From NCBI GenBank assembly GCA_023014365.1, contig JAEBUN010000006.1, forward strand, positions 868,001 through 932,000: a stretch of DNA of 64,000 nucleotides, read 5' to 3'. This document shows, one piece after another, positions 48,601 to 59,604 of the stretch. The notes under the pieces are model-generated. The model searched no databases. It saw only the letters and a program-made list of their open reading frames with translations, and was not told where the DNA came from. The translations under genes were made by a program, and so were the position numbers. This DNA is from Lepiota brunneoincarnata (lineage: Eukaryota; Basidiomycota; Agaricomycetes; Agaricales; Agaricaceae). Within the stretch, counting starts at the first letter, position 1. Each line of letters begins with the position of its first letter.

Positions 48601-49611
48601 ATTCTTGGAAATAGGCCTTGCATATTCAACCCGGCGACAAAGCTATTGTGTACAACATCGCCATGATCCAACAGAAATCGGCGGAAATGCTCTTCGTTCT
48701 GCCGTCCAGTAAACGAACATTAGCAGACCTACAAAGGGTCATTGATCAGGCGACCCATGCGCAAAGGTACATCCGCGCTCCTTTAGGAGCACGATAACTC
48801 GGTGTTTAATTGGTGTCTGTCAGAATATTTGCCTCACTTGCTCGGGTAAAATCACAGCTAGTACCCTATAGCAAAGATATTGCAGACAACCGCCGCAAAT
48901 ATGGTGAAAGCATGCTACGGAAGGCCGATGAACATCTCGCCTGCTCAACGAACACACGAGGCAGAGATGCAAGCTCGCCTCGAAACGGCTCGTCGTAAGC
49001 GCCAGGAAGAGAAGGAACGACAGGAAGTCGCTGAGGTTAGTAGTTGCCTTTTTGAATTGTCTCGCCTGAATGAAGAAATGTCGCGTGTCCCAGCGGGAAC
49101 TTCAAGAGAAACTTCGCGTTGAGTCCGAAAAACTGGCCGAAGAACGTCGCCTCGCTAGGGAACAAGCTATGGAATGGACCCGCGAAGTCCGAATGGAAAG
49201 TGATGAAGAGAAGGAACGGAAAGTAAGGAAACCGAGGAAACCAAGGAGCGAAGCCACGAGCGGCGATGAGGGCGAGCCACGGAAGAAACGCCGTGGGAAG
49301 CTCAAAAAGACTTCAAGCGACCAAGGTGATGAAGGCGCAGCAACGTTTAGTGACGATGGAGAAGGGGAGCGACCCGCGAAGGTGGTCTTCTTTGTGTCAC
49401 ATAGTTTGGAGCTATTTTTACTGACTTAATGGGCAGCGGACCACGAAAAAACGTGTTATCAGAGACGATGACGAGGAAGATGTCGCCAATCCCCGGAAAA
49501 AACAATTGTATGTTTCTTCATCTACCGTTTTGCTACAGCTGCTGATATTGATCATGATCCTATAGTAAGAGCAAGGAGTGGGTCTCTGATAGTGACGAGG
49601 AAATGTCATGA
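45635..49611 (+). CDS. ctr9: CTR9, TPR subunit of the Paf1 elongation complex
   Basis: CTR9 scaffolds the Paf1 complex on RNA polymerase II. The start (ATG 45635) gives MDDVDTFPPG then VDIDLGTAEVITIDL and LDLLKDGQCKDWVWTKLA, the conserved N-terminus. TPR units follow through 46.0-48.8 kb: LYARRNFKEALRLFQDVLRY, RIGIGLCFWAM, LLNNLGALQHLEGNHTAAR and VYFNMGHCHYA. A charged helix (ELQEKLRVESEKLAEERRLA) leads into a Lys/Arg/Glu-rich tail. The last exon ends with SKEWVSDSDEEMS and TGA at 49609-49611. About fifteen short introns interrupt it. Its 3' part, from about 48640 on, is the template of two decayed downstream copies, so read mapping and gene models here need care. Confidence 0.93.
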
Positions 49612-50746
49612 CCTTTTTGCCCGCTAGAGACCATGTACCTGTAATATTTCCTTTGATTATTTTTTTTTCGCTGTACGATGCCCTGTATTCGCGCAACTTT
49701 GTGTCGGAGACCCTTGAATATTATGTCATTACAGTGAATATACTTGGTTCAGCTGATCCTGCTTCCTCAGCCTTATTGAAACCTTCATGATCTATCAGGA
49801 CAGGCTCCCCGGATTCAAGCTCCTTTTAGACAGAGCGCTCCGATTTAAAGCGAATAGACCAAGAGGAAGCAGAGGTCCTAGGACCACCCGGCAGACGTGT
49901 CCCTTGCACCCCCAGTGCCACCGCCCGAGTGTTATGTACCTAGCATCGGGTTTGGCCCCTTTCTTGATTTATCAGCGACATAGTACGGTCATACTTTCTA
50001 TTCGGGATCCTCTGGTCTAAAGTGGTTAATGCCCCAGTATCAGATGAGGCTAAAGTGACGATCTGAAGTTTGGATGACAGTTGACACACTAAACAATGCG
50101 TGCCCCCCCCATGCCGCATTCGCCCTTGCACCGGAAACACCATCACGGGAGCCTGTGATGAGGCCACTCGCTCTAGGACACCCCTGTTGCTCCAGAAAGC
50201 TCTGAGGTACCTCTCCACTAGTATACCAGGCCAAGTAACGGTTATTGGAGCTGCTGATTAAGTTGTCCCGAGCCCCGTCATTCACATTCTTAGACCTATC
50301 TTCTAGTTCCAGTCCTATAGGGGCCAAAAGCAGGATGGGATTAGATCATCACAAGCAACCCTACCGAATGGTACCATATGGATAAATCGGAAGACTTTGA
50401 CGAGTTGTCTGTCGGAACCGATGAATGAACCGCAGAAGAATCGGCGGGAAAATCGGCTTGCGGGGGAAGGGCTAGCAGTGGGAGGGGACGCAGCGCGAAT
50501 GCCTTAGGCCCTCCCGGGCACCATCGCCAAGTCCCTGCCATATCCAGATCCCCGACACTTGCCCAAGCGTTGCCGGGGCACATTGTAACCCGGAAGGCGA
50601 AGAACGTGACATGCCTGCGACCTAACTTATCGGCATTCTATCTTCAACCCACGGCCTTGAGCCTTCTTCGGTCCCCTTTCATCCTAGGTCCAGGTCCGTA
50701 ATTTCCATCCCTGCCTCAAGATAACTTCGGGCAGCGTGTTACTTGG

Positions 50747-50755
50747 TATAAGTAG
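50747..50755 (+). promoter_or_regulatory. Putative TATA element of ICMT copy 1
   Basis: TATAAGTAG lies 92 bp before the ATG. Copy 3 keeps TATAAGTAG at 56495, 97 bp before its ATG. Copy 2 has CATAAGTAG at 53636, losing the first T. The conserved spacing supports a core promoter role; there is no direct evidence of a transcription start. Confidence 0.45.
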
Positions 50756-50838
50756 CTGAATGTTTCCACCTCCCGACTGCTTTTGCTACTCCCCCCCCCT
50801 TCTCACATCCCTTTATTCCTCTCGCCTCATTCCCCGCA

Positions 50839-51685
50839 ATGCTTCCCCTCGTCAGACTCCCCTGCATGCTCGTCGCCATGATTGGGTTACACACCGCCTT
50901 GACGCCACCTCATCCACCACCCAAAGAAGATGAAGAGGTACCATCTATAAGCCTCGAATTCATCCTCAAGCCACGACCTGGTCCACTAACCGTCAAGGTG
51001 TGTGCTTGATGCTATTGATAGTTCACTCTCACCAATTTATCGATATTCCGCTTAATTTCATTTCTAGTGCATCTGTTGGGGTGCGGCTATCGCTGAAGTA
51101 GCTGTTATCCTCGCCAGCTACGCACCCTCGCTCGTGGTATCTAACATCATCCTGTCCACCTTGGTGCCTTTCGATGGTGGAGAACAACGCATTCGAACGT
51201 CACCGCTATTCTTTGTGGGCACGTTCTTGACGGTACTAGGAGGGTTCGTCAGATATAAATGCTATCAGTGGTTGGGGACCTGCTTCACTTTCGAGATGAG
51301 CATCCGTAAAGACCACCGGCTGGTTACTTCTGGCCCGTACGCTATTGTTAGGCATCCCGGATATACCGGTGTCTTCATCACAATGAGTGGCATTTTCTGT
51401 CTACACGCAGGATCAGTAAGTGGAATCATGGCATAACTACTTTACTCGAAATTTAACCCGGCCCAACTTGTGCATCAGGGTTCTTGGATCAGAGAATGTG
51501 GTGCGCTGGAGATCAAGGCTGTGAAAGTAATTTTATCTCTCTACTTTGGCTTGGTCTCGACCACTGTGACGGCACTATTGAAGCGCATGTCCAAAGAGGA
51601 CGAGGCATTGCATCAGCTCTTTGGCAGAGAATGGGAAGAGTGGGAAAAGAGGGTCCCTTGCAAGCTGATTCCTGGAGTGTATTGA
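50839..51685 (+). CDS. Isoprenylcysteine carboxyl methyltransferase-like protein, copy 1 (intact)
   Basis: Three exons (50839-50997, 51068-51415, 51479-51685) encode 237 residues and join in phase. Members of this ICMT/PEMT-type family are small multi-helix ER enzymes that use S-adenosylmethionine, classically to methylate prenylated C-terminal cysteines. Seen here: an N-terminal hydrophobic segment, helices at CICWGAAIAEVAVILASYA and FFVGTFLTVLGGFVRY, the SAM-site motif GPYAIVRHPGY with Arg about residue 148, and EEWEKRVP near the C-terminus. The RHPxY plus E-W pattern is the ICMT signature. It is the only intact copy of the array and is probably the working gene. The natural substrate is inferred only from the family. 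Confidence 0.88.
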
Positions 51686-52017
51686 TCCGCGACGGATCAA
51701 AGTATTACATCAATTATTCAAGACGCTGGATTCTGTTATATAATTACCGGAAACAATGCAAAAGAGTTTTGTACGGAAATATGGCTGAGATTCTAAAATA
51801 GGCGGCTAAGCCAAAAAGCCAAGTCAATGGGCGATTGCTGGCTTTGCCAGTGATGCGCTGTTTTCTATGGTGATAAAGGGAAAGAGTTTGCTCAGGGTAT
51901 CATACTTCAGTATTTTATCCCCCCGGAAATGGAGACGAGAACTCAGGGTCACAATGCACTGTCTAGGAAAGGAGATCTTATCCGAAGTCCAGTCAACAAA
52001 CATTAGCAGACCTACAA

Positions 52018-52397
52018 ACAGTAGTCCAGCTTGGGCTCGACTTGATGTACAACCTGAGTCTCGATTTCACGTCAACTTGACCCCCAAGTTGAACATCAAG
52101 TTGAAGGTGCGACTGTAGAACTCCTCGGCTTTTTTTGCTGAGTTTCGGTTCAAGCCATACAGTACTTGTACCTCGTTTGCTTTTGGCATTTGCGTTGGAG
52201 TTGCTGAAGAGCTTGGGCACGGAACGTGGGATGGTCCCTGAGGTATTCGACAAGACAATCAGTCCATTGCTAAGCACTCGAGTCAAGGTCCGAGTTGAAA
52301 TCGAGTTGAAGCCGAGGTCGGAGTGAAATCGTACTAAATTTTATCAGGGTTCACTTTTTCCAAGTTGGGAAAAAAGTTGCTACCGTGGAACACCCTA
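52018..52397. mobile_element. About 380 bp insertion inside array unit 2
   Basis: Units 1 and 3 run from CCTACAAAGGGTCA(T/C) directly into TGAT(C/A)AGGCGACC. In unit 2 these are separated by about 380 bp. The insert carries repeated and inverted motifs built on CTCGACTTGA, CAAGTTGAA and GAGTTGAAATCGAG near both ends and encodes no protein. It looks like a small non-autonomous DNA element, but I could not define clean terminal repeats or a target duplication. Confidence 0.5.
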
Positions 52398-53060
52398 TTG
52401 ATCAGGCGACCCATGCACAAAGGCCACCCCTGCGCTTTTTTAGAGCACAATAACTTGGTGCTTTAATTGGCGTCTGTCGGAATACTTGCCCCACTTGCTC
52501 GGGTCACGAGTGAAATCAGCAGCTAGATATTGCGGACAACCGCCGCAAATATGGTGAAAGTATGCTACGGGATGCCAATGAGTGTCTCGCTGTTCAATGA
52601 ACGCCCGAGGCAGAGATGCAAGCTCGCCTCGAAATAGCTTGTTGTAAACGCCAAAAAGAGAGGGAACGACTGGAAGCCGCTGAGGTCAGTAGTTGCCTTT
52701 TTGAATTGTCTCACCTGAATGAAGAAATGCTATGTATCTTAACAGGAACTTCAAGAGAAACTTCGCGTTGAGGCCAAGAAACTGGCCGAAGAACGTCGCC
52801 TCGCTAGGGAACAAGTCCAGATGGAAAGTTATGAAGAGAAGGAACGGAAACCGAGGAAACCGAGGAAACCAAGGAGCGAGGCCGCAAGCGGCAACTGAGG
52901 GCGAGCCACAAAAAAAATGCTATGGGGAAAACTCAAAAAGACTTCAAGCTGACCAAGGTGATGAAGGCGCAGCAACGTTGAGTGACAATGGAGAAGGGGA
53001 GCGACCCGCGAAGGTGGTTTTCTTTGTGTCATATAGTTTGGACCTATTTTTACTGACTTA
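52398..53060 (+). pseudogene. Decayed copy of the CTR9 3' tail (unit 2)
   Basis: This is homologous to about 48745-49430 of ctr9. It keeps CTACGGGATGCCAATG, the ELQEKL / LAEERRLAREQ coding segment and the QGDEGAATLSDNGEGERPAKVV stretch in shifted frames. Several single-base changes and a TGA in the Lys-rich part (about 52897) break the frame. The final ctr9 exons are missing. There is no start region, so it is a non-functional remnant. Confidence 0.8.
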
Positions 53061-53729
53061 GTTCCAGCCCCATGGGGCCAAAAGCAGGATGGGATTAGAT
53101 CACCGCGAGCAACCCTACCGGCGGGTACGACATGAATAAATCAGAAGACTTTGACGAGTTGTCTGTCGCAACCGACGAATGAACCGCAGAAGAATCGGCG
53201 GGAAAATCGGCTTGCGGGGGGAAGGGCTAGCAGTGGGAGGGGACGCAGCACGAATGCCTTAGGTCTTCTCGCGCACCACCGCCTAAGTCCCTGCCACATC
53301 CAGATGCCAGACGCTCGTCCAAATTTCCGGGCCCTGTGCATTGCCGGGGCACATCGTAACCCGGAAGGTGAAAGGGATCATCACATTGAAGATGAAGAAT
53401 GTGACATGCCTGCGACCCAACTTATGTCGGGTGATTTACAAGCACGGGTCCGGCTGATTTACGTGTGACTGTGAATCAGGTGAAATAACTTTACCCATCG
53501 GCATTCTATCTTCAACCCACGGTCTTGAGCCTTCGTCACTTTCTACCCTAATCCCCTTTCATCCTAGGTCCAGGTCCACAATTTCCATCCCTGCCCCAAG
53601 GTGACCTCCATAACTTCGGGCAGCGTGTTACTTGGCATAAGTAGCTGAATGTTTCCACCTCCCGACCTGCATTTGCTACTTCCCCTCCTTTCTCATATCC
53701 CTTTATTTCTCTCACCTTCACTCCACACA

Positions 53730-54586
53730 ATGCTTCCCCTCGTCAGACTCCCCTGCATGCTCGTCGCCATGATTGGGTTACACACCGCCTTGACGCCACC
53801 TCATCCACCACCCGGAGAAGATGAAAAGGTAGCACCTACAGGCCTAGAATTCATTCTCCAGCCACGAGCTGGTCCTCTAATCATCAAGGTGTGTGCGTGT
53901 GACCTAGCTTGGTGCTATTAACAGTCCACTCTCACCAGTTTATTGATTTTCCATTTATTCTTCATTTGTAGTGCATCTGCTGGGGTGCAGCTATTACTGA
54001 AGTAGCTGTTATCCTCGCCAGCTACGCACCTTCGCTGGTGGTATCTAACATCATTCTTTCTACCTTGGTGCCTCTCGATGGCGGAGAACAACGCATCCGA
54101 ACGTCACCGCTATTCTTTGCGGGCACGTTCTTGACGGTGCTTGGAGGGTTCATCAGATATAAATGCTATCAGTGGTTGGCGAACTGCTTCACTTACGAGA
54201 TGAGCATTCGTAAAGACCACCGGCTGGTTACTTCTGGCCCGTACGCTATTGTCAGCCATCCCGGATATAGCGGTTTCTTCATCACAATGAGCGGTATTCT
54301 ATGTCTACATGCAGGACCAGCAAGTGGAAATCATTCATGACTACTTTATTCGAAAGTTAACCCACCCAACTTGCATCAGGGTTCTTGGATCAGAGAATGT
54401 GGTGTGCTGGAGACCAAGGCCATGAAAGTAATTTTATCTCTCTGCTTTGGCTTGGCCTCGACCATTGTGACGGCACTATTAAAGCGCACGTCCAAAGAGG
54501 ACGAGGCATTGCACCAGCTCTTTGGCAGAGAATGGGAAGAGTGGGAAAAGAGGGTCCCTTGCAAGCTGATTCCTGGAGTGTATTGA
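53730..54586 (+). CDS. ICMT-like protein, copy 2 (altered motif, GC donor)
   Basis: Same three-exon plan as copy 1: ATG 53730, exon 2 from about 53973, last exon ending TGA 54584-54586. The frame is open throughout if the second intron is spliced from a GC donor (GCAAGT at 54320), where copies 1 and 3 have GTAAGT. The signature GPYAIVRHPGY reads GPYAIVSHPGY: the codon at 54254-54256 is AGC, so the SAM-site Arg is Ser. The upstream TATA-like box is also changed. GC-AG introns can be spliced, so the transcript may be normal, but methyltransferase activity is doubtful. It may be drifting toward a pseudogene or acquiring another role. Confidence 0.7.
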
Positions 54587-54869
54587 TTGATCCGTGACGG
54601 ATCAACCATTACATCAATTGTTCAAGACATTCTACAGTACTACTAGTTATCGGAAACAATTTAAAGAGTTTTGTGCGGAAATACGACTGATATCCTAAAA
54701 TAGGCAGCTAAGGCCAAGGAGCCAAAGCCAACAGGTGATTGCTGGCCTTGCAGTGATACGCTGAATTCTATGGTGATAAAGGGAAAGAGTTCGTTCAGGG
54801 TATTCATACTATCCCGGAAATGGAGACGAGGACCCAGGATCAAGGAGAATCTTATCTGAAGTGCAGTCG

Positions 54870-55545
54870 ACGAACATTAGCGGACCTACAAAGGGTCATC
54901 GATAAGGCGACCCATGCACAAAAAGTACCTCCGCGCCTCTTTGGATCACGACAACGTGGGTGTGTTTGAATTGGCGTCTGTCGGAATATTTCCTTCATTT
55001 GCTCGGGGGGAAAAATCACAACTAGTACCATACAGTTAGGACAACCACTGCAAGTTCGCCTCGAAACAGCTCGCCGTAAGCGCCCCAGGAGGAGAGAGGG
55101 AACGATAGGAGGCCACTGAGGTTAGTAGTCATTTTTTTTGAATTGTCTCAGCCTGAATGTAGAAAAATACTATGTATCTTAGCGAGAACCTCAGGAGAGA
55201 CTTCGCGTTGAGTTCGAGAAACTGGCCGAAGAACGTCGCCTCGCTAGGGAACATGTCCGGATGGAAAGTGACGAAGAGAAGGAACGGAAGGTAAAGAAAC
55301 CGAGGAAACCAAGGAGCGAAGCCACAAGCGGTAATGAGGGCGAGCCACGGAAGAAATGCTGTGGGGGAAGCTTAAAAAGACTTTGAGTGATGAAGGTGAT
55401 GAAGGCGCAGCGAACGTTTAGTGACGAGGGAGGAGGGGAGCGACCGGCAGGGGTAGCTTTGTTCGTGCCATATAGTTTGGAACTATTGATGGCCGGCGGA
55501 CCACGAAAAAACGTGTTATCTGATAGTGACGAAGAAGTGTCATGA
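54870..55545 (+). pseudogene. Decayed copy of the CTR9 3' tail (unit 3)
   Basis: This matches ctr9 from about 48715 to the stop. The tail exon still reads LRVEFEKLAEERRLAREH, but frames are shifted. At 55489-55545 the sequence runs from GGACCACGAAAAAACGTGTTATC directly into a SDSDEEVS-TGA end. The 65 or so bp that encode DDDEEDVANP and contain the last intron in ctr9 are deleted. A 17 bp or longer T run lies at about 55592-55610. It is non-functional as a protein gene. Confidence 0.8.
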
Positions 55546-56591
55546 CCTTTTTGCCTGCTAGAGACCATGTAGCGTAATGTTTCCTTTAATTGTCTTTTTT
55601 TTTTTTTTTTCGTGGTAAGATGCGCTGTATCGGAGACCCTTGAATATTATGCCACTATCGATGAATATACGTCCAGCTGATCCCGCTTCTGCAAACCTTC
55701 ATGATCTATCGGGGCAGCAGAGGTCCCAGCAGACACGTCCCTTCAGTGCCACCACAACCACCGCCCAAGCGCAGTACGGCCATAGTGTCTAGTCTAAAGT
55801 GGTTAATATGCCACATTCACGCTTGCACCGGAGACACCACAACTTGCTCCGGAAAGCTCCGAGGGTACCTCTCATCCGACATCGGATGACTTCTTCCACC
55901 AGAATACCAGGTGACTGCTAGCGACGGATCAATGGATCCCAAGTGCGATAATCTAAGTTGTCCCTGGAGTCTCGTCGTTATCTTCTAGTTCCAGCTCTGT
56001 GGAGCCAGAAGCAGGATGGCCGCCATTGGGTTGAATGATGTGATCAAATCACCAGCAGCAACCCTACCGGCTAGTACCACGTGGATAAATCAGAAGGCTT
56101 TGACGAGTTGTCTGTCGCAATCGGCGGAAAAACAGGCTTGTGGTGGGAGGGCTAGCGGCAGTCAGAGAGGACGTAGCACAAGTGCCTTAGGTCTTCTCGG
56201 GCACCACCGCCAAGTCCCTGCCACATGATACATCCGGATACCCGACGCTTGCTCTGTGCGTTGCCGGGGCACAGCCATAACCCGGGAAGGTGAAAGGGAC
56301 CTGTCGGCGCATTGAAGGTGAAGAACGTGACATGCCTGCGACCCAACTTATCGGCATTCTATCTTCAACCCACGGTCTTGAGCCTTCGTCGCTTTCTACC
56401 TTATCCCCTTTCATCCTAGGTCCAGGTTCGCGATTTCCACCCCCTGCCTCAAGGTGATTTGCGATAACTTCTGGCAGCGTGTTACTTGTTCTTGTATAAG
56501 TAGCTGAACGTTTCCACCCCCGATTACCTTTGCCACCTCCTTCCCCCCCCCTTTCTTACATCCCTCTATTCCTCTCGCTTCATTCCCCACA

Positions 56592-57441
56592 ATGCTTCCC
56601 CTCGTCAAACTCCCCTGCATGCTCGTCGCCATGATTGCATTACAGATTGCCGTGACACCACCTCATCCACCACCCAAAGAAGATGAAGAAGGTACCATCT
56701 ATAAGCCTCGAATTCATCCTCAAGCAACGACCTGGTCCTCTAATCGTCAAGGTGTGTGCTTGGTGCTATTAATAGTCCCTCTCACCAGTTTATTGATATT
56801 ATATTCTCATTTCTAGGGTATCTGTTGGAGTGCGGCTATCGCTGAAGCAGCTGTTATCCTTGCCAACTACGCACCCTCGCTCGGTGGTATCTAACACCAT
56901 CCTATCTACCTTGGTGCTTCTTGATGGCGGAGAACAACGCATTCGAACGTCACCACTATTCTTTGCGGGCACGTTCTTGACGGTGCTGGGAGGATTCATC
57001 CGATATAAATGCTATCAGTGGTTGGGGACCTTCTTCACTTACGAGATGAGCATCCGTAAAGACCACCGGCTGGTTACTTCTGGCCCGTACGCTATCGTTA
57101 GGCATCCCGGATACACCGGTATCCTCGTCACAATGAGTGGCATTGTCTGTCTATATGCAGGATCAGTAAGTGGAAAAATCATGGGCATAACTACTTTTTA
57201 CTCGGAATTTAACCCCGCCCAACTTGTGCATCAGGGTTCTTGGATCAGAGAATGTGGTGCGCTGGAGATCAAGGCCGTGAAAGGAATTTTATTTCTCTAC
57301 TTTGGCTTGGTCTCGACCATTGTGACGGGACTCTTGAAGCGCATGTCCAAAGAGGACGAGGCATTGCATCAGCTCTTTGGTAGAGAATGGGAAGAGTGGG
57401 AAAAGAGGGTCCCTTGCAAGCTGGTTCCTGGAGTGTATTGA
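56592..57441 (+). pseudogene. ICMT-like copy 3, frameshifted
   Basis: The start matches copies 1 and 2 (MLPLVKLPCMLVAMI). Two one-base insertions break it relative to copy 1: an extra A in the GAAGAAGG run at about 56690, and an extra G in CTCGGTGG at about 56882. The second leads to a stop (ATC-TAA). Downstream, a long open frame (to TGA 57439-57441) keeps the intact RHPGY and EEWEKRVP motifs. The second intron is 69 bp with no in-frame stop here, so retained and spliced forms would both read through. A shortened product from an internal start is possible but unproven; I call it a pseudogene. Confidence 0.7.
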
Positions 57442-57819
57442 GCCGTGACGGATCAATCTATTAGCATTAATTATTCAAGACACTATTGGGTTCTGTAGTT
57501 ACCGGAAACAATGTACTCGTCAAGGGCTCGCGGAGTTTCTAAAATAGGTAGCTAAGCCAAAAAGCTCAAGTCAACGGGAGTGATTGAGGAACCGTCTAGG
57601 AATGGGTGGCTAAAGGAGAATATTATCCAGCCCAAATATTGCGATCCTCCGAGGCCGTGTCACTATGACTTGAGATATATCTTATGGAAGCTTGACAAAC
57701 TGGGAAGTTATCAGAGGAGGTCTTGTGACTCGACACACGATAAGGGTCTATTCTCATCGCAACCTGACACTACTGGGGCGTCATCCGTCCCACTACCAAC
57801 CCCTGCGCTAACCGGAACC
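57442..57819. other. End of array and upstream region of the R3H gene
   Basis: Array similarity continues to about 57585 and then stops abruptly in unique sequence. The remainder is the R3H gene promoter and 5' UTR. Confidence 0.5.
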
Positions 57820-59422
57820 ATGGGGGATATAGCCACTGACTCAGCCCCTGCACCAGTACTCTCGTTCCCAGCCATTCTTCGGAACCCGGGTCTAAAGAGC
57901 CGCTATGCACACTTGTATGATGGCTCTTCCGCCTCCCAGGAGCAATTAGCTTCCGCCCAAATCAGGGCTCAGAAGGTTCGGAGAGACCAGAATGAGGGCA
58001 AGCGTTGGGTCAGGCGTAAAGATAACTGTTGGTCTCATCCGACATTCCCACTACTACTGTCTCTGACTCCGTTTCCATTTGCGTTATAAGCACGGTTCGT
58101 CGGAAATCCGCACATCGTTGCCGCGACCAGGAGCGACTATATGCTACAAGCTCCTTCGAATAGGCCCACCTTCCCCGAGCCGTTACCCTCCTATCTTCCT
58201 CGGACCGTCAGGGTACCCGTCGCAGTACTTCCCATCCGTGATCCCGTGTCAGCCAATGCGGGTCGCTTTTCTCTAAGCATCAAAGGCATGCGAAAAGAAT
58301 TACGGCGAGCCGGAGGAAGGGCAGAGGCTCTTGTCCGAGAAGTCGAAGCAGAAATGGCGGAATGGCTTCAACAGGGAGGTGTCATGCTCAGGCCGGATGA
58401 ATCCAACGCTGCTGGACTTGCTACTTTGCAAGTCGATCTGGGCAAAGCCAGGGAAATCGGGAGCACAGGATCCATTACAGAGGTGTCCCGTACACCCCTC
58501 CAGCTAGTTTGGAGTATCGCCAACGACCCTTTTGCACGTTATGTCGTGCATTGCTGTGCTCGATACCACGAAGTTGTTAGCTTTAGTAAGCCTGTTATAC
58601 CCTTGGTTTAGCTACTTACCGGGCAAGCCCTTTCCCCAGGCAAAGGCGATTCAAACGAACGCTTAACTTATCTCCTCCGCCCCAACGTCCGGCAACCCGA
58701 TTACGGGGCAACCAAAGCATTGGAGACTCCCCCAATAACAGACTTAGACTACTCTTCTCAACTCGAAAGTACCGACATAGACTCTGACTTTGTCTCCTGA
58801 CCGTGATCTCGCCGATTCAGATGTCGAGGAGCAGTCTGCCGATCCTCGAACTACCACCACATCGATGACGACCACTGCAACCGGCAACCTCGCTTCAATA
58901 CAAGAGGCTTCTCTCCCATCTTCACCTCTCACCACGAGTCAAACCATTCTCATGGAGGGGGAGGACCAGTGGTCTGTCGTCAGCGGTGACCCCGATGCCT
59001 ATGGAGATGAATCTAGTAGCGAAGTTGGTCAGGATCTGGCCGATTCCATGACGAGTCTTGTTTTGGGGGGTATCAAAGATACACCCCATCAAATTAACGA
59101 CACCATCCACGAGACCGAGGAGCACCAGGAGGATGGGGACCAGGGCGAGACCTTGTTAAGTCAGAACGCGACGACGAAACAACAGCTTCAAGAGGCTTCT
59201 GAAGAAGGGAAGGAAAACATCCCCACCGTTCGCATTCCCCATCATCGTCAATCTCCTCATTTCCCTAGTAGTAGGCGTTGGGACAGAGGCACATCTTCGC
59301 CCTCTCGCTCTCCGGCTCGTGCCCGACATCTCAGGTCTGGCAAGAAGAAGCGCCAGGCCGCAAATATTAGGAGGGCTGGCATGGGTTTACCCACTTCTTT
59401 CTATGATTTTCTTTTCTCTTGA
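57820..59422 (+). CDS. R3H-domain protein with R3H-associated N-terminal domain
   Basis: Four exons (57820-58015, 58091-58585, 58640-58768, 58821-59422) splice in phase to 473 residues. The N-terminal part (LRNPGLKSRYAHLYDG, RRDQNEGKRW) and the arginine-rich middle match the R3H-associated domain. The R3H-like core spans the exon 2/3 junction: NDPFARYVVHCCARYHEVVSFSK, then RLTYLLRPNV. R3H domains bind single-stranded nucleic acid; this fungal family has no firmly established role. The tail is acidic and Ser-rich with a Lys/Arg cluster (SGKKKRQ) near the end, a possible nuclear signal. The gene lies just outside the duplicated array and looks single-copy and intact. Confidence 0.85.
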
Positions 59423-59604
59423 AGCCCGTTGGCTTCGTGTATATTCAACCAAGTTGAATAGATTGTTTTGTAAGTATGTAACTACAGGATCAGGACTGTT
59501 TGTACTATGAGTTAAATTACTATTATCGTTCAAGAGGCTTGAAGGTGAGGAATTTGAGCGACTTCTGCTTCAAGCCATTGGAAACTCTACAGAGGGGACT
59601 ATGA

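Larger units (their letters stand above)
48640..57445 (+). repeat. Three-unit tandem array: CTR9 3' tail plus ICMT-like gene
   Basis: Landmarks recur in the same order and orientation. AACATTAGC-GACCTACAAA lies at about 48717, 51999 and 54874; the CTR9 Lys/Glu tail at 49090-49380, 52745-53025 and 55180-55440; GACGAGTTGTCTGTCG at about 50399, 53154 and 56101; and the ICMT start at 50839, 53730 and 56592. Units are about 3.3 and 2.9 kb. Similarity stops near 57585. Unit 1 includes the real ctr9 end, so the array arose by tandem duplication of ctr9's 3' end with its downstream neighbour. Confidence 0.9.
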
